From assembly GCF_030687395.1 (NCBI RefSeq), contig NZ_CP117430.1, forward strand, positions 2,914,001 through 2,978,000: a DNA stretch of 64,000 bases, written 5' to 3'. Below the pieces are notes generated by a model. The model was not told the origin of the DNA, made no database searches, and was given only the letters and a program-made list of their open reading frames with translations. Below are positions 37,453-45,807 of the stretch, piece after piece (the stretch's first letter is position 1; every line of letters starts with the position of its first letter). This DNA is from Pseudomonas wuhanensis. Lineage in GTDB: Bacteria > Pseudomonadota > Gammaproteobacteria > Pseudomonadales > Pseudomonadaceae. A program made the position numbers and the translations under genes.

Positions 37453-38358
37453 GTGAAGAAGTTACTGCTTTTAGGGGCCAGTGGGTTTATCGGGCAGGGC
37501 GTCTACGAGATCCTCAGCCAGGTGAAAGATATCCAGGTTACTCGCCACTCACGTTCGCCGAGGGTTGGTTATGACGTTTGCGAATTCGGCTCCAGGGAAT
37601 TTATCGAATTAGTGAGTGACAGTGACTTTGTTGTCAATTGTACGGGGATCGGCCTCAGTCGTTTGGGGGCGAGTACCGACAGTAACGAGATGCTCACGGA
37701 GCAGATACTTGCGTCGATTTCCCTCGGTGGGACTGACAAGAAGAATCTTCTTCATTTGAGCAGCGTCAAGGCTCACAATCCTGAAAAAAGACGGGATGCG
37801 TACGCCGACGATAAGTGGGCGGCAGAGCAAGTTATCCATTTAAATAGCCACAAGGTGCAAGGGGTCATTTTGCGGGTGCCGACAGTACTGGGGCGCCATG
37901 ACAAAAATCTGCTGCCGATGATTTCACTGTGCAAGTTGAAGTTGCTGCCATTGGTGACGAATCAGCTCCCGGCGTTGCATGTCATTGGCGTGGACAGTAT
38001 TGCGCAGTGCATTATTCAATGGCTGGCACGCCGCCCTGACCAGACACTGCAGACGTATTACCTGCTGAGCGATGACACGATGACCTATAACGATCTGGTA
38101 GGCGAAGTGTACGCCAGGCTCCAGGTAGTTGAGGATGTTGCCATGTTGCGAAGAGTGAAGGTGCGCACACTGTTCAGGATTTACAAAGTGCTGTCTTTTG
38201 TGGATGCCTTCAGGCGCCAGCGGAAATTATTTCCTTGGGCGCGTTTCAATGATCTATTTATCTATCCGTGGCATATCGAAAAAAATGTCAAGGTGATCAT
38301 GACGCAGTCGAAGTTGTCGGTATTGGTAGGGGCATATTTTGAAAACATTCAGGATTGA
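37453..38358 (+). CDS. NAD(P)-dependent extended SDR (CerR-like candidate)
   Basis: A 301-residue Rossmann protein with GASGFIG (8-14) and the catalytic Ser in HLSSVKA. YADDK supplies the Tyr-x3-Lys pair, and VPTVLGRHDKNLLP lies in the substrate domain. It is NAD-dependent epimerase/reductase-like. In Caulobacter, a protein of this fold (CerR) reduces the 3-keto group in sphingolipid synthesis and is encoded near Spt and ACP, so ketone reduction is a reasonable guess here. The GTG start has AAGGA about 10 bases upstream. Confidence 0.75.
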   Translation: MKKLLLLGASGFIGQGVYEILSQVKDIQVTRHSRSPRVGYDVCEFGSREFIELVSDSDFVVNCTGIGLSRLGASTDSNEMLTEQILASISLGGTDKKNLLHLSSVKAHNPEKRRDAYADDKWAAEQVIHLNSHKVQGVILRVPTVLGRHDKNLLPMISLCKLKLLPLVTNQLPALHVIGVDSIAQCIIQWLARRPDQTLQTYYLLSDDTMTYNDLVGEVYARLQVVEDVAMLRRVKVRTLFRIYKVLSFVDAFRRQRKLFPWARFNDLFIYPWHIEKNVKVIMTQSKLSVLVGAYFENIQD

Positions 38359-38953
38359 TGTAGCCGCCAGTTTGCTGGTGCCAGTATCATGCGCTTCCGT
38401 GATACTGCTTTATTGCACGGGTTTTGCGTTGCTTCAACCGATCATCATGGCGAGTGTTTTGCTGTTTGCAGAACTGTATTTTCTACGGGAAACAGACAGT
38501 GACAGCTCTTTCGATAAAGGTATCAAGAGTGGGTTTCTGGTGTCGTGCGCTATATCGATTGTCATGCTGTTACAGTTGTTGATATGCAGTGATGTCTTAC
38601 TTCAAGTGATCGGTTCTTTCATGATTTTATCTGGAGTCGGTCTGAGGGCTCATGGGAAAATCATACTGGGTCGGCACTTTTCGCACTCGCTGAGAGTGTT
38701 GGTCGATCACGAGTTGGTCAAGGATGGGGCCTTCAGGTGTATCAGGCATCCGGCGTATTTCGGTACGCTTCTCATTGTCACGGGTTTTGGTTTATATACC
38801 AGTATCTATGCTGCCCTGGTTGTCTTCTTTGTTGCGCTTTTATTGATTCTTAAGCGAGTCGGCAATGAAGAGAAAATGTTGGTTGAATATTTTGGTGAAA
38901 AATACGTTCACTACCAATTCGACAGTTACAAAGTAATTCCTTTTATCATCTGA
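38339..38953 (+). CDS. ICMT-like integral membrane methyltransferase
   Basis: A 204-residue protein with about five transmembrane helices and the C-terminal isoprenylcysteine carboxyl methyltransferase/PEMT-type SAM site. RCIRHPAYFGTLL and NEEKMLVEYFGEKYVHY are its two signature segments. It may methylate the lipid product or an amine headgroup. The TTG at 38339 is taken as start because it overlaps the SDR stop by 20 bases; an internal TTG or GTG start is possible. Confidence 0.75.
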   Translation: MKTFRIDVAASLLVPVSCASVILLYCTGFALLQPIIMASVLLFAELYFLRETDSDSSFDKGIKSGFLVSCAISIVMLLQLLICSDVLLQVIGSFMILSGVGLRAHGKIILGRHFSHSLRVLVDHELVKDGAFRCIRHPAYFGTLLIVTGFGLYTSIYAALVVFFVALLLILKRVGNEEKMLVEYFGEKYVHYQFDSYKVIPFII

Positions 38954-38975
38954 TAGCGTCATTCCAGGAGGTTTT

Positions 38976-39227
38976 ATGACTCATGTTCACGAAGCAAAAA
39001 TCAAGGAGATTGTTTCTCGAGTCTTGGGCGTCAGTACCGGAGAAATCCAGAATAATAAAAACTTTGTAGAGGCTTACGGTGCTGACTCGATGTCAGGCAT
39101 AGAAATCCTGGCCGGTATCGAGGGCGCTTTTCAGGTTCGAGTCGATGAGGCCTACATTCCACGGATTACCAGCGTGGATTCAATTCTCTCGTTTATCGAC
39201 AAGACCCTTGAGGTTGAGTGTGCATGA
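38976..39227 (+). CDS. Acyl carrier protein
   Basis: An 83-residue ACP with the phosphopantetheine-attachment motif GADSMSGIE; Ser38 would carry the arm. The rest is acidic and helical (EIVSRVLGVSTGEIQ; DSILSFIDKTLE). A near-perfect AGGAGG ribosome site suggests high expression relative to its neighbours, as carriers need. It is dedicated to the adjacent ketosynthase pair and presumably supplies acyl-ACP to the alpha-oxoamine synthase. Confidence 0.93.
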   Translation: MTHVHEAKIKEIVSRVLGVSTGEIQNNKNFVEAYGADSMSGIEILAGIEGAFQVRVDEAYIPRITSVDSILSFIDKTLEVECA

Positions 39228-40435
39228 AGAGCTCCGACAAGGGCAGAAGGGTCGTCGTCACTGGCTTGGGTCCGGTCAGCCCGATCGGGGTTGGAAAAGC
39301 CGAATTTTTTCATGCACTGAAGACCGGGGTAAATGGCACGGGGCTGCTTTCCAAAGTCAACACGGACCGGTTTGAAAGAAAGTATGGGTGTGAGGTGAAA
39401 TCCACCATTAGCACATTGATTCCAGACTTCGGTTCTTTCGTTCGTTCCGGGACTCCCAGTCATTTTGCCCTTGCCGCCACCGGGCTGGCGCTCGCTGATG
39501 CCGGAATCAAGCGAGAAGCGATTTCAGGTAAACGGGTCAATTGTTACTTCGGCACGACTTATGGTGAATCCAACCTGATCGACAACATGGTGACGGCAAT
39601 GGCTGAGTCCCAGCCAGGCCTGCAAGCGTCGGTGCAACATACGTTTGCGTCTGAAATAAGCCGCGATGTCTTGAGATCGATAGGTTCGACCGGCGAGGCA
39701 GTTACGATTGGCAACGCGTGTTCGGCCAGTAATACCGCGTTGATATTCGGCTACGAAGCCATCAAGGCGGGGGACTGCGAACTTGCCATTTGCGGTGGAA
39801 GCGATGCGGTCTACAAGGCGACGTTTGCGACATTCCATCGATTGGGCAGCATGACCGACAAAGACTGCACGCCTTTCAATTCGGGCCGTAAAGGCGTTTT
39901 GACCGCAGAAGGCGGTAGTGCACTAGTCCTCGAGGACTATGATCGGGCAATGCGTCGCGGGGCGTATATTTATGCCGAAGTGCTTGGATTTTCGATGAAC
40001 TGTGATGCTGATCATATGGTGAGATTGAATCACCATAGTGTTGGCGATTGCATGAAGTCGGCACTTGAAAACGCGTCGGTTACGCCTGGGGCTGTTGGTT
40101 ATATTTGCGCTCACGGTACCGGTACGGTTGCCAATGACAGTAATGAGTGCAAGGCAATCGAGGCGGTTTTTGGTCATTCACCACCACCGGTTAGTTCCAT
40201 CAAGTCAATGATGGGGCACAGCATGGGGGCGGCGGCGGGTTTTGGAGCCATTGCCTGCATGCTTGCGCTCAGCGAGGGGTTGCCTCCTACGATCAATGTG
40301 TCCGAGCAGGATCCTGAAATACCCATCGACGTTGTCGCGGAGGGCTTCAGAGTCGGAAAGGTCGACGTGGTGGTCAATAATGCTTTCGCTTTTGGCGGGA
40401 ATAATTCAATTTTGGTATTCGGTAATCTCAAATGA
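39224..40435 (+). CDS. Beta-ketoacyl-ACP synthase II-type ketosynthase
   Basis: A 403-residue active-type ketosynthase. The catalytic triad is present: Cys166 (GNACSASN), His297 (CAHGTGT) and His332 (KSMMGHSMGAA) with Lys327. It extends an acyl-ACP by two carbons with malonyl-ACP. The ATG at 39224 overlaps the ACP stop as ATGA. With the downstream Cys-less partner it resembles the KS-alpha/KS-beta pair of type II polyketide or aryl-polyene-like systems more than housekeeping FabF. Confidence 0.93.
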   Translation: MKSSDKGRRVVVTGLGPVSPIGVGKAEFFHALKTGVNGTGLLSKVNTDRFERKYGCEVKSTISTLIPDFGSFVRSGTPSHFALAATGLALADAGIKREAISGKRVNCYFGTTYGESNLIDNMVTAMAESQPGLQASVQHTFASEISRDVLRSIGSTGEAVTIGNACSASNTALIFGYEAIKAGDCELAICGGSDAVYKATFATFHRLGSMTDKDCTPFNSGRKGVLTAEGGSALVLEDYDRAMRRGAYIYAEVLGFSMNCDADHMVRLNHHSVGDCMKSALENASVTPGAVGYICAHGTGTVANDSNECKAIEAVFGHSPPPVSSIKSMMGHSMGAAAGFGAIACMLALSEGLPPTINVSEQDPEIPIDVVAEGFRVGKVDVVVNNAFAFGGNNSILVFGNLK

Positions 40436-41466
40436 TGGATGACGCTGTTGCACTGGTCGTAAGCGATTGGGTCATGTTGCAGATGCCCGGCGTATTCGAG
40501 CAAGGAGGAGTGGAGTTACATCGGGGGAAAACACCCGCGTGGGACCTGATGTCCAGCGAATTGGTACCAAGTCGGGAGCTGAAAAACCTGGATCGACAAT
40601 CCCTGTTGCTACTGGCAGCGATGTCGTTGATTGAGGATGGCAATCATGGTGACTCCCTGGCGCGCTCGGCCATTATTGGTGCGACGTCCAATGGTTCCAT
40701 CGACACTGTTATTCAATTGATTAAAGAGTCGAACGGTAGTCGTTTTGCATTTCAGGTGAATCCGGCACAAATTCCCAATACCGTCATAAACTCCTCAGCG
40801 GGCCAGCTGGCGATAAAATATGGCATTAAAGGACCGAATGTTTCTCTGTGCGCGAAAGAGTTGAGCTTCTATAACGCATTGGTACAAGGGTTAAGATTTG
40901 CCAGGCGAGGTGAGTCTGATTATATCTACATGACAGCGATTGAAACGTTTAGCGGTGAGTTCGGAACGCTCTATGCACAGAGCATTGATCTCCCTGTTGA
41001 AAAACGACTCGATGCGGCAGCAATTTTCAGCTTCAAGACATGTACTGACCTGAAGATGCCAGGGCTGATCGTCAGGTCCTGCATAACAGGGCGTCTCTTT
41101 CACTCAAGCGCGGCCGGCCTGATCGACCTGATACTCACGTTTATAGCAGGGCACGGAGTTGAGCTTGATGGGCTCAGTCGGGTAAGTCTCGCTGTTCCGG
41201 ATTCCTGGCGGATGTCCTCGAGCGGTCTGAATCTGACCCTCGGGGCGAGGCTCGAGATTCTGGATCGGGCAAAGGCTTTGAGTCTGTCTCTGGTGGGTGC
41301 CTATCAATTGGCCGAACTGGCGGATGGCGTCCTGGCCCATAGTTTTGGGTTGATGGTGTGTGTTGATGATGAAGGCTTTTATGGTGTCGCGCTGATAGAA
41401 CGTACTGATGTTCGAGGTGGTTTATTCAATGGCTCAGATGATTTAGGCAAGGTGGGTAAGTTATGA
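40432..41466 (+). CDS. Inactive ketosynthase partner, chain-length-factor-like (Cys to Glu)
   Basis: A 344-residue ketosynthase-fold protein. INSSAGQLAIKYGIKGPNVSL (about 119-139) aligns with the thiolase fold just before the catalytic Cys. Aligning without gaps to its neighbour, Cys166 corresponds to Glu143 here. The HGTG and GHxxGA histidine motifs are missing, and it is about 60 residues shorter. This suits a non-condensing heterodimer partner like a chain-length factor, in which Cys is commonly Gln. It overlaps both neighbours by 4 bases (ATGA), so 1:1 synthesis with the ketosynthase is likely. Confidence 0.75.
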   Translation: MMDDAVALVVSDWVMLQMPGVFEQGGVELHRGKTPAWDLMSSELVPSRELKNLDRQSLLLLAAMSLIEDGNHGDSLARSAIIGATSNGSIDTVIQLIKESNGSRFAFQVNPAQIPNTVINSSAGQLAIKYGIKGPNVSLCAKELSFYNALVQGLRFARRGESDYIYMTAIETFSGEFGTLYAQSIDLPVEKRLDAAAIFSFKTCTDLKMPGLIVRSCITGRLFHSSAAGLIDLILTFIAGHGVELDGLSRVSLAVPDSWRMSSSGLNLTLGARLEILDRAKALSLSLVGAYQLAELADGVLAHSFGLMVCVDDEGFYGVALIERTDVRGGLFNGSDDLGKVGKL

Positions 41467-42161
41467 TTCTGTTTGTGCGGTGGCTGTTGGTAGTGCTGTT
41501 CATTGTTCTGAGTTTTCCGTTTTTATGCTTGTTCATGTTAGTCAATCCTTCAAAGAACAAAAACCTGCATGTGGCCTGCCGGTCATACACAGTGATCAAT
41601 AAAATATTCTCGGTTCGCGTCGCTGTCAGCGGATTCGACACTATCTCCACCGCCCAACCGTATATCTATGTGGCAAACCACCAATGTAATTATGATGTTC
41701 TGATTGTTGCTGAGGCGCTTAAGCCAGGTACGGTTATTGTCGGTAAAAAATCACTTAAGTGGTTGCCTCTGGTCGGGCAATTATATTGGCTGACGGGCAG
41801 TCTGTTCATTGACAGGAACAGCCCTCGGGCGTCGATCCAGAGTCTGCGCAAGATCTCCAAGAGCGTTGTAGGTGACAATACTTCCCTCTGGATCTTTCCT
41901 GAAGGCACCCGAAACAAAGGCGGGGAAATGCTGCCTTTCAAGTCGGGAGCCTTCCGGGTTGCCAAGGATATGGGGGTGGGTATCGTTCCAGTAACGATCA
42001 GTCCTGCTGTTGGGGACGTGGCTTACAACTCATTGCGCTCTACTGAAGTCAGTATCGTAGCCCATCAACCCATCGAGGCGGATGTGGTCGCGAACATGAG
42101 TACCAAAGAGCTGGCTAGCTACACGCGTGAGATCATCAACAACGGGCTTCCGATTATTTAG
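41463..42161 (+). CDS. PlsC-type 1-acyl-glycerol-3-phosphate acyltransferase homologue
   Basis: A 232-residue acyltransferase with one N-terminal transmembrane helix (WLLVVLFIVLSFPFLCLFML). The NH(x4)D catalytic motif is NHQCNYD and the substrate motif is FPEGTRNKGGEMLPFKSGAF. It transfers an acyl group to a hydroxyl, possibly giving an O-acylated product. It is last in the operon, with its start overlapping the previous stop (ATGA). Transposase-like sequence begins only 4 bases after its stop. Confidence 0.9.
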   Translation: MILFVRWLLVVLFIVLSFPFLCLFMLVNPSKNKNLHVACRSYTVINKIFSVRVAVSGFDTISTAQPYIYVANHQCNYDVLIVAEALKPGTVIVGKKSLKWLPLVGQLYWLTGSLFIDRNSPRASIQSLRKISKSVVGDNTSLWIFPEGTRNKGGEMLPFKSGAFRVAKDMGVGIVPVTISPAVGDVAYNSLRSTEVSIVAHQPIEADVVANMSTKELASYTREIINNGLPII

Positions 42162-42165
42162 TAAC

Positions 42166-42273
42166 CTGTACGGCTATTTTCAACGCATTCGCTCGTCACG
42201 GCGACTTGAGGCCGAGTGTCAACGCAACGTTGAAGTCATGTGGTTACTTGGTCGGCTGGCTCCTGACTTCAAA
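42166..42273 (+). mobile_element. IS1182-type transposase fragment
   Basis: Translation in one frame gives LYGYFQRIRSSRRLEAECQR and then NVEVMWLLGRLAPDFK. I recognise this as the conserved N-terminal part of IS1182-family transposases (RS-RLE-E--RN-E-MWL---L-PD). No start, downstream domains or clear ends remain, so it is a relic. It marks the right edge of the quorum-sensing island. Confidence 0.75.
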
Positions 42274-42285
42274 CCATCGCCGATG

Positions 42286-42305
42286 CCCCGACAAGTCGGG
42301 GTATT
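42286..42305 (+). terminator. Hairpin terminator after the island operon
   Basis: CCCCGAC (42286-42292) pairs with GTCGGGG (42295-42301) across AA, followed by TATTTGCTTT. It is the first terminator-like structure after the luxI-plsC operon. Confidence 0.6.
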
Positions 42306-42461
42306 TGCTTTAAACCACGGCAGGTTGCGTTTTCACACAGCCGCGCGAGGCGGGCATTTTGCGAAGGGGCGCTGATCCGTCAGCTGAAATGAGTGTCGAT
42401 CGGAGTGCGAGAGGGCTTCTTCGGACTTCGTTTCAAGCCGCCGGCATTTGCTGGCCAAGCC

Positions 42462-42620
42462 GCCGCCATTGGCTTCAAGCAGACCGGCGATCAGGTTCAG
42501 CACCGTGGACCTGCCACAACCGGAATGGCCGATCAACGAGACAAACTCACCGCGAGCGATGTTCAGGTTGACGTTACTCAGGGCCTGGAAGCAGCCTTTC
42601 CTGGTATCGAAGTGTTTGCT
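42462..42620 (-). pseudogene. Nitrate ABC transporter ATPase fragment (NrtC/NrtD-like)
   Basis: On the minus strand [14 protein letters not shown], then [33 protein letters not shown] is an ABC ATPase N-terminus up to just past Walker A. The family's GKST reads GRST here. The signature, Walker B and everything downstream are absent. It lies directly behind the truncated nrtA, where a permease gene should be, so an internal deletion removed the permease and both flanking gene ends. Confidence 0.75.
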
Positions 42621-42634
42621 GACCTGGGGTCAGC

Positions 42635-43241
42635 TCAACGAAGATTGATGCCGAGGCTGGCGAGCCAATAATTGAGCCACATGGCATGGGTGCCCGTGGG
42701 GAACGTCTGGGCGAAGGTCAGTGGCGTACCGCCTTGTTTGACCTTGGCCGCCAGTTGCTCGCCATTGGTCACGCCCGCTTGCTGCAGCTGCCTGGAGAGG
42801 GTGATCGCCTGGCCGTTCTGGTTCAGCCCCATGAGCATGGCCATGTCTTTCTGCGGCCCGCCGATGCCCAGTTGCACGCCATAAATCAGGCCGTAGAGCA
42901 CATGGGCAGCATCCAGTTCACCGTAGAGCAGTTTGTCGCGCACGCCGACCCAGGAGGCCTCTTTGCTTGGCGTGATGGTGAGGCCGTATCTTTCGCCGAA
43001 ACCCTGGGTTGCCGCCACCACGACTGATACGCAGTCGGTGAGCGGAATGAAACCGACCTTCAGCGCAGCTTTCTCCGGTGCATCGCTGCCGGCGGCCCAG
43101 ACCGCGCTGCGCAGCAAGCCTGGCGAGGCCAGATCAAGGGCGGCGATCCCGGCGACAGTGCCTGCCGCCACCAGGGGACTGCTTCAGGAAGGTGCGCCGG
43201 CCGGGGTGTACTGGATGTTGCGAGTCACGCTCATCAGTCAT
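42635..43241 (-). pseudogene. Nitrate-binding protein NrtA, frameshifted and C-terminally truncated
   Basis: The ATG at 43241 begins MTDERDSQHPVHPGRRTFLK, a twin-arginine signal. One extra C in CAGTCCCCTGG (about 43182) then shifts the frame. The continuation in the other frame (AAGTVAGIAALDLASPG, LKVGFIPLTDC, PTGTHAMWLNYWLASLG) is nitrate/bicarbonate SBP sequence. It ends at a stop at 42635, less than half the normal length. A 7-bp inverted repeat (GCTGACC/GGTCAGC, 42619-42635) sits at the deletion junction. It cannot make a working transporter. Confidence 0.85.
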
Positions 43242-43264
43242 AACCACATCTTTTTTTTAGGGGT

Positions 43265-43358
43265 AAAAAAAAACGGCATGCGCCAGGCACCCGCGATAGA
43301 GGGACCTGATGGACGCCGTTGCCCGGAAAGTGCAGCACGCCACCATTGGCGTGCTGCA
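43265..43358 (-). ncRNA. Nitrate attenuator leader A: ANTAR-type hairpin plus terminator, upstream of nrtA
   Basis: Read on the minus strand, an 11-bp stem (43331-43358) closes a hexaloop AATGGT with A at position 1 and G at 4, the pattern bound by ANTAR antiterminators such as NasT/NasR. Twelve bases later an AACGGC/GCCGTT stem with inner AGG-CCC/GGG-CCT pairs runs into a long T-tract (43265-43320). The layout is an attenuator relieved by an ANTAR protein. Its target gene is now broken. Confidence 0.7.
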
Positions 43359-43593
43359 TGAGTCTGTAAGACAGCAATAGCAAAGGGCTTGCCGGGTTTG
43401 TGTCTGATTTTTTTTGCACTAAAAGCCAATTGGAACAAAGGCTTGAAGTGGTTTCTGTTGTCATCGAACAGGATATCGTGGGGGCTTGGAGCCAGGAGGA
43501 GCGAAGCACTGATTGTTTGTTGGACGGCTTGGGTGCGAGGTGAACTAAAACGGCTCTCCTGCGCACCGTTGCGAAGTCGAATGGAGGTAAGCC

Positions 43594-44241
43594 TCAGCCC
43601 AGATCCCGGCGGATGGCGTCGAGGCGTTCGTCGAGTAATGGGGTGAGCAGGGCGTAGCACTCCGCCGGGGAGATGGACACTGTCGTTGTACCGATCAGGC
43701 AGCGTTGCAGTCGTTCGAGAGCGTTGTGCAGCGATTGGGGGGCATGCCTGAGCAAGCGCTCGCGCAGGTACTGCAATTGAACAAGCATTTCCAGTGGGCA
43801 ACGCTGACGGGCGGCGGCGCGCACCGACAGGCCGCGCAGCCGCCCCAGGTCTTCCAGCTCCCAACAGCGCTCGGCGATGCTCGGGGGCTGCAGATTAAGC
43901 GCGCAGCGCTGCAGTTTGAGGTGCTGGATGGCGCCGAGCAGGTCTTGCAGCAACCGGCAATGGCCATCGAAATCCGCTGGGTCGCGGCGTAACGCGTTCC
44001 AGGCCTGGCACTGTGCGCTATACGGCCATTCTTTCCAGCGTTGGTCGAGCGAATGACCCAGTGCCTGGCAACGCTGTTGTGCCTCGCGGGTGGTCTGTCC
44101 GCCGAGACCACGATGCTGCTGCAGGCCTTGCAGCAGATCGAGGCCCAGCAAGAGAGCCTGCCTTAGGCCCGCGTCACCCTGCGGCAAACGGGTTCGTCGG
44201 GATTGCCCACCATCGAGTGCTGCGGCGAATTGTAGGTTCAT
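43594..44241 (-). CDS. Helical NIT-like (nitrate/nitrite-sensing type) protein
   Basis: A 215-residue all-helical soluble protein. [20 protein letters not shown] (about 31-50) resembles the conserved arginine-containing helix of NIT nitrate-sensing domains. The C-terminal helix pair also fits ([20 protein letters not shown]). No DNA- or RNA-binding domain follows. Its ATG overlaps the chemoreceptor stop as ATGA, and the operon has an ANTAR-type leader, which supports a nitrate link. The family assignment is moderate; another four-helix sensor is possible. Confidence 0.55.
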   Translation of the reverse strand: MNLQFAAALDGGQSRRTRLPQGDAGLRQALLLGLDLLQGLQQHRGLGGQTTREAQQRCQALGHSLDQRWKEWPYSAQCQAWNALRRDPADFDGHCRLLQDLLGAIQHLKLQRCALNLQPPSIAERCWELEDLGRLRGLSVRAAARQRCPLEMLVQLQYLRERLLRHAPQSLHNALERLQRCLIGTTTVSISPAECYALLTPLLDERLDAIRRDLG

Positions 44242-45428
44242 GGGCGAGTTCCGACGGTGAGTTGGTTGAGATAATGGGTCAGGTCGTGCAGCGCATGGGT
44301 CTGCGTACTCTGCTCCTGCACCGCCCCATTGACCTGTTGCAACTGTTCGCTGAGGTCATGATTGGCTTGCTGGTGCTCGCTGAGCGCCTGTTGCATGGCG
44401 CCGAGGTGTTGCAGATTGATCTGACTATGTTGAGCCAGGTCGTCGAGGTTGGCGGCGAGTTGCTCGCTCTGTTGGCTACCGGCTGCCAGCAGGTCGCGGT
44501 GTTCCTTGACCTCGCCATCCACTTGGCGCACGGCCATGGCGATCGCCGTCGCGGCTGTGGTGATTTCGTGGGTAGCCCGGTCGGTGGCTTGGGCCAGGCT
44601 GCGGACCTCATCGGCGACCACTGCGAAACCGCGACCGTGCTCGCCGGCGCGGGCCGCCTCGATGGAGGCATTGAGTGCCAGCAACTGGGTCTGTTTGGCC
44701 AGCGCCTGAATGCTGTTGACGGTGCTTTCTACTGCGGTAGTGCGCTGCAGCAATGCTTCCACGGCGTGTGCGGTATTGCCCAGGCTGTGCTGAATGGCGC
44801 GCATGCTGTCACCCACTGAACGCGCCTCCAGACAACCGGTTTCGCTCATGGTATGGGCGTTGGCGAAGGCTGCCAGCGCGCCCAGGGCCAAGGCATCAAT
44901 GCTGTGTAAGGTCTGGTCGATTTGCTCGCTGGCGGCGGCGATCATGGCGATTCGTTGGCTCTGTTCCTCACCTTGGTCGCGGGCCTGTTGAGCCATTTGC
45001 TCCAGCCCACGACTGGCAAACTGTACTTCGCTGCGTAGGCGTTCGTTGTTGCGCAGTTGCGTGCTGGCGGCCACCAGTAGCGTCGCTGGGTCGGCATCCC
45101 GGGAGCTGCGCAGCAGTTGTGCAAGTTCAGTGTCCCAGAATGTCTGTAGATGGCGTTGATGACGCTCACGAAGATGCCACGCGCACCCCAGATAGAGGAC
45201 GCCAGGTATGAGGGTCAGTGCGCTTGCTGGCTGTTCGGCCAGTGCGAGACCGCAGGTGCCGAGGGCCAACCCGAGTGGTAACCAGAGGCCGATCCTGCTG
45301 CGTTCTAGCAGGGCCATGCCAGGGTCGAACAATGACCGGAGTGCAATGCCAGCAGGGCGTGACTTGCCGACACCGCTGTGCGCAGGCGCGATGGCATGAC
45401 CCGGGGGGAGCATTCCTTGAGCAGGCAT
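44238..45428 (-). CDS. Methyl-accepting chemotaxis protein without periplasmic sensor domain
   Basis: A 396-residue chemoreceptor. Two close hydrophobic helices (about 44-85) are separated by only a few residues, so there is no periplasmic ligand domain and no clear HAMP. The signalling hairpin is intact ([30 protein letters not shown], about 255-284). No CheB/CheR-docking pentapeptide is seen at the C-terminus (LTVGTRP). It is translationally coupled to the NIT-like gene, which may act as its detached sensor. AAGGAAA precedes the ATG. The leader at 45458-45600 suggests nitrate-controlled expression. Confidence 0.85.
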   Translation of the reverse strand: MPAQGMLPPGHAIAPAHSGVGKSRPAGIALRSLFDPGMALLERSRIGLWLPLGLALGTCGLALAEQPASALTLIPGVLYLGCAWHLRERHQRHLQTFWDTELAQLLRSSRDADPATLLVAASTQLRNNERLRSEVQFASRGLEQMAQQARDQGEEQSQRIAMIAAASEQIDQTLHSIDALALGALAAFANAHTMSETGCLEARSVGDSMRAIQHSLGNTAHAVEALLQRTTAVESTVNSIQALAKQTQLLALNASIEAARAGEHGRGFAVVADEVRSLAQATDRATHEITTAATAIAMAVRQVDGEVKEHRDLLAAGSQQSEQLAANLDDLAQHSQINLQHLGAMQQALSEHQQANHDLSEQLQQVNGAVQEQSTQTHALHDLTHYLNQLTVGTRP

Positions 45429-45457
45429 GAGGATTTCCTTTTATGCCGGGGTGAAAG

Positions 45458-45600
45458 CAAAAACGGCGCACGCCCACCTGTCGCAATGAGCAGGGGAGCG
45501 GACGCCGTTGTCCGTGATGTTTGCGAAGCCATCGTCGTTGATGGCTCAAGCCTGATCAGATCTAAGCAAGTTGTTTGCCAGCCGTGCCATCGACAACTTG
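45458..45600 (-). ncRNA. Nitrate attenuator leader B: ANTAR-type hairpin plus terminator, upstream of the chemoreceptor operon
   Basis: On the minus strand, CAAGTTGT/ACAACTTG (45593-45600 with 45567-45574) forms a first stem. A second stem, AGCCATC/GATGGCT (45527-45546), closes hexaloop AACGAC, again with A1 and G4. The terminator AACGGCG/CGCCGTT (45503-45509 with 45462-45468) with inner CCCTG/CAGG pairs is followed by TTTTT. The terminator begins with the same AACGGCGTCC as leader A. Confidence 0.7.
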
Positions 45601-45807
45601 TCAGCCTGTCGCTCATGCAGCGGGAGGGGTTCCATTCGATGGCTATAGAGCTGCGAAGGCAGAAAAGGCGATCAACGCACCAGCTGCGGGAATTGCCGAG
45701 CCGCAGTGCTCTGTTCTGGTTCGCGCAGAGCGTTACGGCATGTTTGCCGCAGTGGGGATGCCAGGCCAGCTGCGCTTTTCCCGCAATATCAAATGCAATC
45801 TTGAAGG

